Position numbers and translations under genes: made by a program | Part shown: piece by piece, positions 47,818 through 55,803 of the stretch | How the letters are laid out: every line of letters begins with the position of its first letter | Numbering within the stretch: position 1 is the stretch's first letter | From: Actinoplanes campanulatus | GTDB taxonomy: Bacteria; Actinomycetota; Actinomycetes; Mycobacteriales; Micromonosporaceae | DNA length: 64,000 nucleotides | Direction: 5' to 3' | NCBI RefSeq assembly: GCF_014647795.1 | Contig: NZ_BMPW01000002.1 | Location: 124,001 to 188,000, forward strand | The notes under the pieces: model-generated | What the model saw: the letters and a program-made list of their open reading frames with translations, nothing else | What the model was told of the DNA's origin: nothing | The model's database searches: none

Positions 47818-48959
47818 CGACGGATACGGCAACGTCGAAGTACGGCATCGGCGGTCTGCGCGCCAAGTTCGGCGAGCGGTGGGCCGGTCTGCCGAAGTGG
47901 CAGCGGTCGCTGGCGTTCATCGCTTTCGTGATCTTCCTGTACTACCTGCCCTACCTGGGCATTCCCGGTTTGACGTGGCTGCGGACCGACTACATCGCGA
48001 ACGGCAACAACTGGGCGGGTGTGCTGTTCACCTGCGCGGTGTATGTGCTGATCGCGATCGGGTTGAACGTCGTCATCGGTCTGGCCGGTCTGCTGGACCT
48101 CGGTTATGTCGGCTTCTTCGCGGTCGGCGCGTACAGCGTGGCGCTTTTCGGGTCGACGCAGTCGCCGGTGGTGAAGTCGCTGCAGGCCCAGTTCGGTCTG
48201 TCGGAGGAGTGGGCGGTCGCCTGGGCGATCTGCATCCCGATCGCGCTGTGCCTCGCGATGATCTCCGGTGTCCTGCTCGGTGGCCCCACGCTGCGGCTTC
48301 GCGGTGACTATCTGGCGATCGTGACGCTGGGCTTCGGCGAGATCATCCGCATCGTGGTCCGCAACGTCGAGTGGTCCGGCGGTCCGGCCGGTATCGCCGC
48401 GATCCCGGGCCCGCAGGGCAAGCCGTCGCCGGACAACAACGTGTTCGGTCTGATCGACGCGAAGCCGTGGTACTGGCTGGCGCTGACGACCGTGCTGCTG
48501 ATCGTGTGGCTGGTGCGCCGGCTGGAGAACAGCCGGGTGGGCCGGGCGTGGCTGGCCGTCCGTGAGGACGAGGACGCGGCCGCCGTGATGGGCGTGTACC
48601 CGTTCAAGTTCAAGCTGTGGGCGTTCGCCATCGGGGCCGCCCTGGGCGCCCTGTCCGGGCTGCTGTACGCCAGCCGGAACGGGTTCATCGAGCCGAACCA
48701 GTTCAACGCGCAGCTGTCGATCCTGTTCGTGGCGATGGTCGTGGTCGGCGGTTCGGGCAACATGGCAGGTGTGGCGCTGGGCGCCGTGCTGCTGGCGTAC
48801 CTGCCGGAGCGGTTCCGGGAGTTCTCGGAGTGGCGGTTCCTGGTCTTCGGCCTGGCGCTGGTGCTGGTCATGCTGATCCGTCCGCAGGGCCTGATCCCGA
48901 GCCGGCGGCGGGCCCGCGAGTTGAAGGACCGTCAGGAGGAGGTGGCCGTAGGTGTCTGA
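47814..48959 (+). CDS. livM: Branched-chain amino-acid ABC transporter permease
   Basis: 381 residues with about ten helices. NVVIGLAGLLDLGYVGFFAVGAY is the LivM signature. GRAWLAVREDEDAAAVMGVYPFKFK is the ATPase-contact loop, and FVAMVVVGGSGNMAGVALGA the C-terminal block. The polar N-terminal 35 residues are longer than in LivH. Overlaps livG by eight bases. Confidence 0.96.
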   Translation: MTTDTATSKYGIGGLRAKFGERWAGLPKWQRSLAFIAFVIFLYYLPYLGIPGLTWLRTDYIANGNNWAGVLFTCAVYVLIAIGLNVVIGLAGLLDLGYVGFFAVGAYSVALFGSTQSPVVKSLQAQFGLSEEWAVAWAICIPIALCLAMISGVLLGGPTLRLRGDYLAIVTLGFGEIIRIVVRNVEWSGGPAGIAAIPGPQGKPSPDNNVFGLIDAKPWYWLALTTVLLIVWLVRRLENSRVGRAWLAVREDEDAAAVMGVYPFKFKLWAFAIGAALGALSGLLYASRNGFIEPNQFNAQLSILFVAMVVVGGSGNMAGVALGAVLLAYLPERFREFSEWRFLVFGLALVLVMLIRPQGLIPSRRRARELKDRQEEVAVGV

Positions 48960-49845
48960 GAACACCGAGGTGCTGCTCGACGTCGACCACGTGACGCTGC
49001 GATTCGGCGGTGTGGTGGCGCTCAACGACGTGAGCTTCAGCATCAACAAGGGTGAGATCCTCGGCCTGATCGGCCCGAACGGCGCCGGCAAGACGACCTG
49101 CTTCAACGTGATGACGGGCGTCTACAAGCCGACCGAGGGCAGGGTCGCGTTCGACGGCCAGACGATCACCGGCCGGCGGCCGCACGCGATCAACCGGATG
49201 GGCATCGCCCGGACGTTCCAGAACATCCGGCTGTTCCCGGAGATGACGGCGCTCGAGAACGTCATGGTGGGCGCCGACTCGCAGCACTTCACCAGTGTTC
49301 CGGGTGCGCTGTTCCGGCTCTACCGGGTGCGCCCGAAGGAGGAGGAGCTGCCTCAGGTCACCTCCTCCAACGGCATCGTGCGGGCGTGGCAGGAGATCCG
49401 GCGTACGTCGGCGAAGATCTTCGGCATCTCGCGGCACACGCTGGAGGAGCGGGCCGGCGAGCGCAAGGCGCTGGACCTGCTGAAGTTCGTCGGGATCACC
49501 GGCCGGGCCAACGACCTGGCGCGGAACCTGCCGTACGGTGACCAGCGGCGCCTGGAGATCGCCCGGGCTCTGGCCACCGAGCCGAAGCTGCTCTGCCTGG
49601 ACGAGCCGGCCGCCGGCTTCAACCCGGCGGAGAAGGAAGACCTGATGAACCTGATCAGGCGAATCCGGGATCTGGGCTACACGGTGCTGCTGATCGAGCA
49701 CGACATGCGCCTGGTGATGGGTGTGACCGACCGGATCGTGGTGCTGGAGTTCGGCAAGAAGATCGCCGAGGGCACGCCGGCCGAGGTCCGGGAGAACCCG
49801 AAGGTGATCGCCGCGTACCTGGGGGAGACCGCAGATGCTTCTTGA
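48952..49845 (+). CDS. livG: Branched-chain amino-acid ABC transporter ATP-binding protein
   Basis: 297 residues. Walker [10 protein letters not shown] (about 42-50), Walker [11 protein letters not shown] and switch [13 protein letters not shown] are canonical. The signature is [11 protein letters not shown], the normal LivG variant. An insertion of about 30 residues ([21 protein letters not shown]) before the signature makes it longer than the usual 255; this is common in actinobacterial LivG. GTG start inside livM. Confidence 0.95.
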   Translation: MSENTEVLLDVDHVTLRFGGVVALNDVSFSINKGEILGLIGPNGAGKTTCFNVMTGVYKPTEGRVAFDGQTITGRRPHAINRMGIARTFQNIRLFPEMTALENVMVGADSQHFTSVPGALFRLYRVRPKEEELPQVTSSNGIVRAWQEIRRTSAKIFGISRHTLEERAGERKALDLLKFVGITGRANDLARNLPYGDQRRLEIARALATEPKLLCLDEPAAGFNPAEKEDLMNLIRRIRDLGYTVLLIEHDMRLVMGVTDRIVVLEFGKKIAEGTPAEVRENPKVIAAYLGETADAS

Positions 49846-50545
49846 GCTCGATGACATCACTCTGCGGTACGGGCGGATCGAGGCGCTGCACGGCCTGAGC
49901 ATCCACGTCGAGGAGGGCGAGATCGTGGCCCTGATCGGCGCGAACGGCGCCGGCAAGACGACCACGATGCGGGCCATCTCGGGGCTGAACCCGCTGGCGT
50001 CCGGCAAGATCCGGTTCGCCGGCAAGGACATCACCACGATGCGTGCCGACCTGCGGGTGCCGCTGGGCATCTGCCAGTCGCCCGAGGGCCGTGGCGTGTT
50101 CCCCGGCATGACGGTGCTGGAGAACCTGGACATGGGCGCCTACACCCGCAAGGACCGGGCCGGTGTCGCCGCCGACCTGAAGCGGGTGTTCGAGCTGTTC
50201 CCCCGCCTGGAGGAGCGGCAGAAGCAGATCAGCGGCACGATGTCCGGCGGTGAGCAGCAGATGCTCGCGGTCGGGCGGGCGCTGATGGCCCGGCCGAAGC
50301 TGCTGCTGCTGGACGAGCCGTCGATGGGCCTCGCCCCGATGATCATCCAGCAGATCTTCGACATCATCGTGGAGATCAACCAGCAGGGCACCACGGTGCT
50401 GCTGGTGGAGCAGAACGCGCAGCAGGCGCTGGCCCGCGCCCACCGCGGGTACGTGCTGGAGACCGGCCGGATCGTCAAGGAGGGCACCGGCCAGGACCTC
50501 CTGCACGACCCGGCGGTCAAGGAGGCGTACCTCGGCGTCGCCTGA
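49835..50545 (+). CDS. livF: Branched-chain amino-acid ABC transporter ATP-binding protein
   Basis: 236 residues, normal LivF length. Walker [10 protein letters not shown], signature MSGGEQQML, Walker [13 protein letters not shown] and switch VEQNAQQAL (Gln in the usual His position, typical of LivF). ATG start overlapping livG by 11 bases. Last gene of the operon, followed by a long terminator hairpin. Confidence 0.96.
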   Translation: MLLELDDITLRYGRIEALHGLSIHVEEGEIVALIGANGAGKTTTMRAISGLNPLASGKIRFAGKDITTMRADLRVPLGICQSPEGRGVFPGMTVLENLDMGAYTRKDRAGVAADLKRVFELFPRLEERQKQISGTMSGGEQQMLAVGRALMARPKLLLLDEPSMGLAPMIIQQIFDIIVEINQQGTTVLLVEQNAQQALARAHRGYVLETGRIVKEGTGQDLLHDPAVKEAYLGVA

Positions 50546-50555
50546 CACAGCCGTG

Positions 50556-50594
50556 CCGCGGGGCGGTCACCCTCACCGGGTGGCCGCCCCGCGG
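50556..50594 (+). terminator. Terminator of the liv operon
   Basis: CCGCGGGGCGG (50556-50566) pairs with 50584-50594 and CACCC pairs with GGGTG inside, giving about 17 bp of stem with a 5-base loop, 11 bases beyond livF. No T-tract, as is common at this GC content. Confidence 0.85.
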
Positions 50595-50607
50595 TGCGCC
50601 CGGAAAC

Positions 50608-50630
50608 TTGTCAGACCCGGCGACTAGAGT
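50608..50630 (+). promoter_or_regulatory. polA promoter of SOS-independent DNA-damage (PafBC/RecA-NDp) type
   Basis: TTGTCA (50608-50613), 11 bases, then TAGAGT (50625-50630). This matches the mycobacterial motif tTGTCRgtg-N8-TAnnnT in both boxes and in exact spacing, though the gtg is gac. Transcription starting about 8 bases after the -10 would begin at or next to the GTG 50639, giving a leaderless mRNA. Confidence 0.7.
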
Positions 50631-50638
50631 TCTGGGAC

Positions 50639-53332
50639 GTGAGCGACGACGCCCAGACCCCCCGACTGCTGCTGCTCGACGGCCACTCGCTGGCCTACCG
50701 GGCCTTCTTCGCGCTGCCCGTGGAGAATTTCAGCACCCACACCGGTCAGCCGACCAACGCCGTGTTCGGCTTCACGTCGATGCTCATCAACATGCTGCGC
50801 GACGAGAAGCCGACCCACATCGTGGTCGCCTTCGACGTCTCCCGCGTCTCCTTCCGCACCGAGAAGTATGCGGAGTACAAGGCCGGCCGCTCCGAGACGC
50901 CGAAGCCGTTCCTGGGCCAGGTCAGCCTGATCAAGGAGGTGCTGGAGGCGCTGCGCATCCCGGTCGTGGAGAAGCCCGGCTACGAGGCCGACGACGTCAT
51001 CGGCACCCTGGCCACCCAGGGCCGCGCCGCCGGCATGGAGGTGGTCATCTCCACCGGTGACCGGGACGCCTTCCAGCTCGCCGGCGACCACGTCACCATC
51101 CTGTACCCGGTTCGTGGCGTCTCCGACGTGTGGCGGATGACGCCGGAGGCCATCGAGGCGAAGTACTTCGTGCCCCCCTCGCGGTACCGCGACAAGGCCG
51201 CCCTGGTCGGCGAGGCCAGCGACAACCTGCCCGGCGTGCCCGGCGTCGGCGACAAGACCGCCGCCAAGTGGATCAAGGAGTACGGCGGGCTCGACGGCAT
51301 CGTCGCGAACGTCGACAAGATCAAGGGGAAGGTCGGCGACAGCCTGCGCGCCCACCTCGCCGACGTGCTGCGCAACTACGAGATCAACGCCCTGGTCTGC
51401 GACCTGGAGCTGCCGCTGACCCCGGCTGACGTGCGCTGGGAGGGCTGGGACCGCGAGGCGGTGCACCAGGTCTTCGACGCCCTCGAGTTCCGGGTGCTGC
51501 GCGAGCGGCTGTATTCGTACCTGGAGGCCGTCGAGCCGGAGGCCGAGGCCGGCTTCGACCTCGACGCGTCCGTGCTGCGCTCCGGTGGCGTCGCCGCGTG
51601 GCTGCGTGAGCACGCCGGCACCGCCCCGGTCGGCGTCGCCGTCACCGGCACGTTCGGCCGCGGCGCCGGCCGGCTCACCGGCGTGGCCGTCGCCACCGCG
51701 GGTGGTCCCGCCGCCTGGTTCGACCCGGCCACCCTCGACGAGGACGACGAACGCGCCGTCGCCGCCTGGCTGGCCGAGCCGTCCCGGCCCAAGGTCATCC
51801 ACGACGCGAAACCGGCGCTGCTCGCCTTCCACGCCCACGGCTGGCAGCTCGCCGGCGTCACCACCGACACCGCCCTCGCCGCCTACCTGGCCAAACCCGA
51901 CCAGCGGGCGTACGACCTGAACGACCTCGCCCTGCGCTACCTCAAGCGGGAGCTGCGCGTCGAGGAGCCACAGGACGGTCAGCTCGCGCTCTCCTTCGAG
52001 ACCACCGACGACCACACCGCCGAGCAGGCCGTGATGCTGCGCGCGCGGGCCACCCTCGACCTGGCCGAGGTCCTCACCGCCGAGCTGTCCCGCGACGGCG
52101 GCGAGTCGGTCCGGCTGCTCGCGGACGTCGAACAGCCCCTGTCGGTCGTCCTCGCCGAGATGGAGCGGCGCGGCATCGCCGCCGACACCGACTACCTGTC
52201 CGAGCTGGAGTCGCACTTCGCCGCCGAGGTGAAGGCCGCCCAGCAGGCCGCCCACGAGGTCGTCGGGCGCGAGTTCAACCTCGGCTCACCCAAGCAGCTC
52301 CAGGAGATCCTCTTCGTCGAGCGCAACCTGCCGAAGACCAAGAAGATCAAGTCGGGGTACACGACCGACGCCGACGCGCTCACGAACCTGTTCGAGCAGA
52401 CCGGCGACCCCCTGCTGGCCCACCTGCTGCGCCACCGCGACGTCGCCAAGCTCAAGTCGACCGTCGACGGCCTGCTCAAGTCGGTCTCCGACGACGGCCG
52501 CATCCACACCACCTTCAACCAGACCGTCGCCGCCACCGGCCGGCTCTCGTCGACCGACCCCAACCTGCAGAACATCCCGATCCGCACCGAGGAGGGCCGG
52601 CGCATCCGCCGCGCCTTCGTCGTCGGCCCCGGCTTCGACCAGCTGATGACGGCCGACTACAGCCAGATCGAAATGCGGATCATGGCGCACCTGTCCGGCG
52701 ACGACGCGCTGATCGCCGCGTTCAACTCCGGCGCCGACTTCCACGCCGCCACCGCGTCGTCGGTCTTCCACGTCGGCCTCGACGAGGTCAGCCCCGATCA
52801 GCGGCGCAAGATCAAAGCCATGAACTACGGCCTGGCGTACGGGTTGAGCGCCTTCGGCCTCTCCAATCAGCTGAGCATCTCCACCGAGGAGGCGCGCACC
52901 CTGATGACGGAGTACTTCGAACGGTTCGGCGGTGTCCGCGACTACCTGCAGGCCGTCGTCCAGCGCGCCGGGAAGGACGGCTACACCGCCACCATCCTCG
53001 GCCGCCGGCGCTACCTGCCCGACCTGAGCAGCGACAACCGCCAGCGCCGCGAGATGGCCGAGCGCATGGCCCTCAACGCCCCCATCCAGGGCTCCGCCGC
53101 CGACATCATCAAGATCGCGATGCTGCACGTCGACGAGGCACTCAAGGACAGCGGCCTGGCCTCCCGCATGCTCCTGCAGGTCCACGACGAACTGGTCTTC
53201 GAGATCGCCCCCGGCGAACGCGAACCCCTCGAGGAACTGGTCCGCCGCGAGATGGGCGCCGCCTACCCCCTGTCCGTGCCCCTGGAGGTCTCCATCGGCG
53301 CGGGCCGCGACTGGAACGGCGCCGACCACTGA
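50639..53332 (+). CDS. polA: DNA polymerase I
   Basis: PolA fills repair gaps and removes Okazaki primers. 897 residues from GTG 50639. The 5'-nuclease domain (about 1-310) has LLLLDGHSLAYRAFFA and VVISTGDRDAFQL. The central 3'-5' exonuclease-like domain (about 320-500) lacks the DxE proofreading residues (VGVAVTGTFGRG), as in mycobacterial and Taq enzymes. The polymerase domain has motif A ADYSQIEMRIMAHLSG, motif B RRKIKAMNYGLAYGLS and motif C QVHDELVFE. It has its own damage-type promoter and is flanked by terminators. Confidence 0.97.
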   Translation: MSDDAQTPRLLLLDGHSLAYRAFFALPVENFSTHTGQPTNAVFGFTSMLINMLRDEKPTHIVVAFDVSRVSFRTEKYAEYKAGRSETPKPFLGQVSLIKEVLEALRIPVVEKPGYEADDVIGTLATQGRAAGMEVVISTGDRDAFQLAGDHVTILYPVRGVSDVWRMTPEAIEAKYFVPPSRYRDKAALVGEASDNLPGVPGVGDKTAAKWIKEYGGLDGIVANVDKIKGKVGDSLRAHLADVLRNYEINALVCDLELPLTPADVRWEGWDREAVHQVFDALEFRVLRERLYSYLEAVEPEAEAGFDLDASVLRSGGVAAWLREHAGTAPVGVAVTGTFGRGAGRLTGVAVATAGGPAAWFDPATLDEDDERAVAAWLAEPSRPKVIHDAKPALLAFHAHGWQLAGVTTDTALAAYLAKPDQRAYDLNDLALRYLKRELRVEEPQDGQLALSFETTDDHTAEQAVMLRARATLDLAEVLTAELSRDGGESVRLLADVEQPLSVVLAEMERRGIAADTDYLSELESHFAAEVKAAQQAAHEVVGREFNLGSPKQLQEILFVERNLPKTKKIKSGYTTDADALTNLFEQTGDPLLAHLLRHRDVAKLKSTVDGLLKSVSDDGRIHTTFNQTVAATGRLSSTDPNLQNIPIRTEEGRRIRRAFVVGPGFDQLMTADYSQIEMRIMAHLSGDDALIAAFNSGADFHAATASSVFHVGLDEVSPDQRRKIKAMNYGLAYGLSAFGLSNQLSISTEEARTLMTEYFERFGGVRDYLQAVVQRAGKDGYTATILGRRRYLPDLSSDNRQRREMAERMALNAPIQGSAADIIKIAMLHVDEALKDSGLASRMLLQVHDELVFEIAPGEREPLEELVRREMGAAYPLSVPLEVSIGAGRDWNGADH

Positions 53333-53338
53333 CCCCTT

Positions 53339-53365
53339 CCCGGCCCGGCCTCCCGCCGGGCCGGG
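53339..53365 (+). terminator. Terminator of polA
   Basis: CCCGGCCCGGC (53339-53349) and GCCGGGCCGGG (53355-53365) form a perfect 11-bp stem with a 5-base loop, seven bases after the polA stop. Confidence 0.85.
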
Positions 53366-53509
53366 CCTCCCGCAGACCGGCCGCACCGCTTGGATCCGGC
53401 GGGGCGGCGTTCACGGACCGGTGAGCGGTGAGGCCCGGGTGGGTGAGCGGAGTACCCGTCCGGGTGGCATCAGGGCCGCTGGTTTGCCCCGTTCTGGCAC
53501 CCTGGTCCG

Positions 53510-53896
53510 ATGCCGATCCGATCGATGCCGATGGAGGCCGGCACCGGCCTCGGCGCTGACCTCGCACCGATCGGCCCGGCGCTCGGAGGTGGCGCGCTGG
53601 ACGAGGATCAGGCCGGGCACCTCGCCGGGCCGTTCAAGGCGCTGGGCGACCCGGTCCGGCTGCGCCTCATGTCGATGATCGCCTCGGCTACGGACGGGGA
53701 GATCTGCGTCTGTGACCTCAGCGCCGCGTTCCCACTCACCGGCCCCACCATCTCGCACCATCTGCGGATCCTCCGGGAGGCCGGCCTGGTCGACTGCTCC
53801 CGCCGCGGCACCTGGGTCTACTACCGGCCCGTCCCCGCCGCACTCACCCGCCTGGCCGGCGTCCTGGATGCCCGCCACGCGACAGTCTGCCCTTGA
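53510..53896 (+). CDS. ArsR-family metalloregulator
   Basis: 128 residues; ATG 53510 (later Met codons at 53525 and 53531 are possible). Winged helix about 38-115: FKALGDPVRLRLMSMIAS, then EICVCDL with the CxC pair that binds As(III)/Sb(III) in ArsR/SmtB alpha-3 sites, then GPTISHHLRILREAGLVDCSRRG, the recognition helix and wing. No arsenic genes are adjacent, so the regulated target is elsewhere or is itself. Confidence 0.9.
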   Translation: MPIRSMPMEAGTGLGADLAPIGPALGGGALDEDQAGHLAGPFKALGDPVRLRLMSMIASATDGEICVCDLSAAFPLTGPTISHHLRILREAGLVDCSRRGTWVYYRPVPAALTRLAGVLDARHATVCP

Positions 53897-53900
53897 CCGG

Positions 53901-54028
53901 CGGTCACTACCCGCGCCACCGTCACCTTTCGACGGGCGATCATCTGTCCGCGCCACGAGTCAGGCTTCGACGGGCGGTCATTCGCCGCGGCACCGTCAGC
54001 CTTCGACGGGCGAACAGCGTCGCCGCGG
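53901..54028. repeat. Three-and-a-half tandem copies of a ~37-bp repeat
   Basis: Units at 53901-53936, 53937-53974, 53975-54010 and a partial at 54011-54028. Each full unit ends TTCGACGGG and contains CGCGCCAC or CGCGGCACCG at the same offset. Lengths of 36, 38 and 36 exclude a conserved reading frame. The array sits between the ArsR stop and the DUF3140 stop. Confidence 0.75.
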
Positions 54029-54058
54029 TCCGGCGCGACCATCGGATCGGGCTGGCGG

Positions 54059-54388
54059 TCACTTCTTGAGCGGGTCGTGACCCCAGTTCATCAGTGAGTG
54101 CCGCCACCGACTGTCGGCCACGTCACCGTCGGGGCGCTGGGCAGTGTGCCGATGGACGTAGCCGACGACCTTGCGCATGTGCTGCTCGTCGGCCTCGGTC
54201 AGTTCGGTCTCCTTCTTGCCGAGGATTCCGACGATCTTCCGGCCGGAGTGGTGCCCGACCGACTCGGTGCCCGGTGACGACCTCTGGCCGACCGTTTTCG
54301 ACTCCTCAGTTCCGAGCCACTTGTTCAGCTCGCCGGCGGTCATGTTCACCGCGTCACGGAATTCGGCGTACACGTCGGTGTCAGCCAT
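54059..54388 (-). CDS. DUF3140 family protein
   Basis: 109 residues from ATG 54388. EFRDAVNMTAGELNKWLGTEES, GRKIVGILGKK, MRKVVGYVHRHTAQRP and SRWRHSLMNWGHDPLKK are the family pattern; DUF3140 proteins are small, basic and of unknown function. Overlaps the upstream DUF2945 gene by eight bases, so the two are co-translated. Confidence 0.88.
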   Translation of the reverse strand: MADTDVYAEFRDAVNMTAGELNKWLGTEESKTVGQRSSPGTESVGHHSGRKIVGILGKKETELTEADEQHMRKVVGYVHRHTAQRPDGDVADSRWRHSLMNWGHDPLKK

Positions 54389-54599
54389 GGCGCAACGCCC
54401 CCGGCTTGTGCACCGCCTCGCGCCCGGTCTTGTCGCTGCGCACCCTGTACTGCGGCTCCTCGGCCGACGCCGCCACGGTCCGCCCGGCGGTCTCGGTCCG
54501 CTTGGTGATCCTCTGCTGAACGGTGCCGTGGACATCCTCCCCATGGCTGCGCCAGACCACCGGCTCACCCTTTTCAAGGCTTTTCTTCGCTTTCCCCAT
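54381..54599 (-). CDS. DUF2945 / hypervirulence-associated TUDOR-like protein
   Basis: 72 residues from ATG 54599. KGEPVVWRSHGEDVHGTVQQRITKRTETAG, then PQYRVRSDKTGREAVHKPGALR, is the small SH3/TUDOR-like barrel of DUF2945. Function is unknown; in many bacteria it accompanies DUF3140, as here. First gene of the two-gene operon. Confidence 0.88.
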   Translation of the reverse strand: MGKAKKSLEKGEPVVWRSHGEDVHGTVQQRITKRTETAGRTVAASAEEPQYRVRSDKTGREAVHKPGALRHG

Positions 54600-54678
54600 A
54601 CCTGCCGGTTACCCCGGGCCCACCCACGAAAACGAGAGCGTGCGGCGGCCCATCATGATGTTCGCGAGCCGGCCGGGG

Positions 54679-55479
54679 TCAGGGTTTCGGCAGGTCGCAG
54701 ACGAAGATCGCGGTTCCCGGGAACAGCCGGCCGCGCAGCGGGCTCCACTGGCCCCACTCCTGCTCGTGGCCCGCCGGCCACTCCGGCTCGATCAGGTCGC
54801 GCAGCACGAACCCGGCCGTCACCAGCTCGCGCACCCGGTCGCCCAGGGTGCGGTGCTGCTCCAGGTAGGTGACCGTCCCGTCGTCGTCGCGCTCGACGTA
54901 GGGGGAGCGGTCGAAATACGAGTTCCGGGCGACCAGCCCGTCCTCGCCGGGCTCGTCCCAGAAGATCCATCGCATCGGGTGGGTGACCGAGAACACCCAG
55001 CTGCCGCCCGGCCGCAGCACCCGCGCCACCTCGCGCATGGCCGCGCCCGAGTCGGCCACGAACGGGATCGCCCCGAACGCCGTGCACACGATGTCGAACG
55101 AGTCCGCGGCGAACGGCAGCGCCATCGCGTCGGCCTGGACGAGCGGCACGCCCACCCCGCTGCGGTCCGCGGCCTCGCGCGCGTGCCGCAGCATGCCCCC
55201 GGAGAGATCCATGGCGACCGGGCGGGCGCCCTCGCGGCGCAGCCACCGGCTGGCTGCCGCGGCGCCGGCACCGAGTTCCAGGATCATTTTGCCCGGTACG
55301 TCGCCGAGCAGCCGTGCGTCGGCCTCGCGCAGCCGCTCGGGGCACCAGACGAAGTCCACGTCCCCGAGGAAGGCGCCGTGTTCCTCCTGGTAGTCATCGG
55401 CGTCGAGGTCCCACCAGGCCCGGTTGCCGCGGCGCGCCTCGGCTTCGATGGGGTTCTCGTTCGAGTGGTGCGACGTCAC
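54679..55479 (-). CDS. Class I SAM-dependent methyltransferase
   Basis: 266 residues from GTG 55479; the frame extends to 55677 but that part is not protein-like. Motif I is ILELGAGAAAASRWL (SAM binding), followed by the acidic residue in VAMDLSGGML, VQADAMALPF and the post-motif EVARVLRPGGSWVFSVTHP, as in ubiE-like methyltransferases. Substrate unknown. A perfect 10-bp inverted repeat lies 8 bases upstream of its start. Confidence 0.9.
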   Translation of the reverse strand: MTSHHSNENPIEAEARRGNRAWWDLDADDYQEEHGAFLGDVDFVWCPERLREADARLLGDVPGKMILELGAGAAAASRWLRREGARPVAMDLSGGMLRHAREAADRSGVGVPLVQADAMALPFAADSFDIVCTAFGAIPFVADSGAAMREVARVLRPGGSWVFSVTHPMRWIFWDEPGEDGLVARNSYFDRSPYVERDDDGTVTYLEQHRTLGDRVRELVTAGFVLRDLIEPEWPAGHEQEWGQWSPLRGRLFPGTAIFVCDLPKP

Positions 55480-55487
55480 CCGGCAAC

Positions 55488-55513
55488 GGTACGGCAGGCG
55501 TGTCTGCCGTACC
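55488..55513. promoter_or_regulatory. Perfect inverted repeat upstream of the methyltransferase gene
   Basis: GGTACGGCAG (55488-55497) and CTGCCGTACC (55504-55513), 6-base spacer. It lies 8 bases before the methyltransferase GTG on the minus strand, where a repressor or an mRNA hairpin would block initiation. Confidence 0.6.
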
Positions 55514-55580
55514 GATTCGGCCCATAAAGGGCATGCTGACGGGTTCCGGCCCCACAATGTGCCGCGCTCCTCAGGAGGGC

Positions 55581-55611
55581 TTGCAACCTGTGGTAATGCG
55601 CACGGTAAGCT
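55581..55611 (+). promoter_or_regulatory. Putative rpsA promoter
   Basis: TTGCAA and TAAGCT separated by 19 bases. The spacer is slightly long for a housekeeping sigma factor, so this is only a plausible candidate. Confidence 0.35.
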
Positions 55612-55803
55612 AGTCGATGCGCTCGCGGATCGTGTGCCTCGGCAGGGAGCAGGCTCCGTGGTCGCCGGTCTCGGCATGATCGACTGTAGTGATCAGACTG
55701 CTTCAACGGTTGGGTCGTCTCGCTCGTTCGTGCCGCTTCCGGCGACAGTTCCGTGGAGCGCGGGAGACACCACCAATCCATTCCGTTCGGAGCAACTGTC
55801 CAC

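Larger units (their letters stand above)
55480..55803. other. Divergent region between the methyltransferase gene and rpsA
   Basis: No gene found. It contains the inverted repeat at 55488-55513, a promoter-like pair (TTGCAA 55581-55586, TAAGCT 55606-55611) pointing to rpsA, and a long rpsA 5' leader of about 185 bases that may carry translational autoregulation; no known S1 leader motif was recognised. Confidence 0.5.

Noticed and set aside
53821-54042. Minus-strand frame with repeated PSK-D peptides
   Set aside because: It is produced by the tandem DNA repeat; unit lengths of 36, 38 and 36 bases break the frame, and it overlaps the arsR end.
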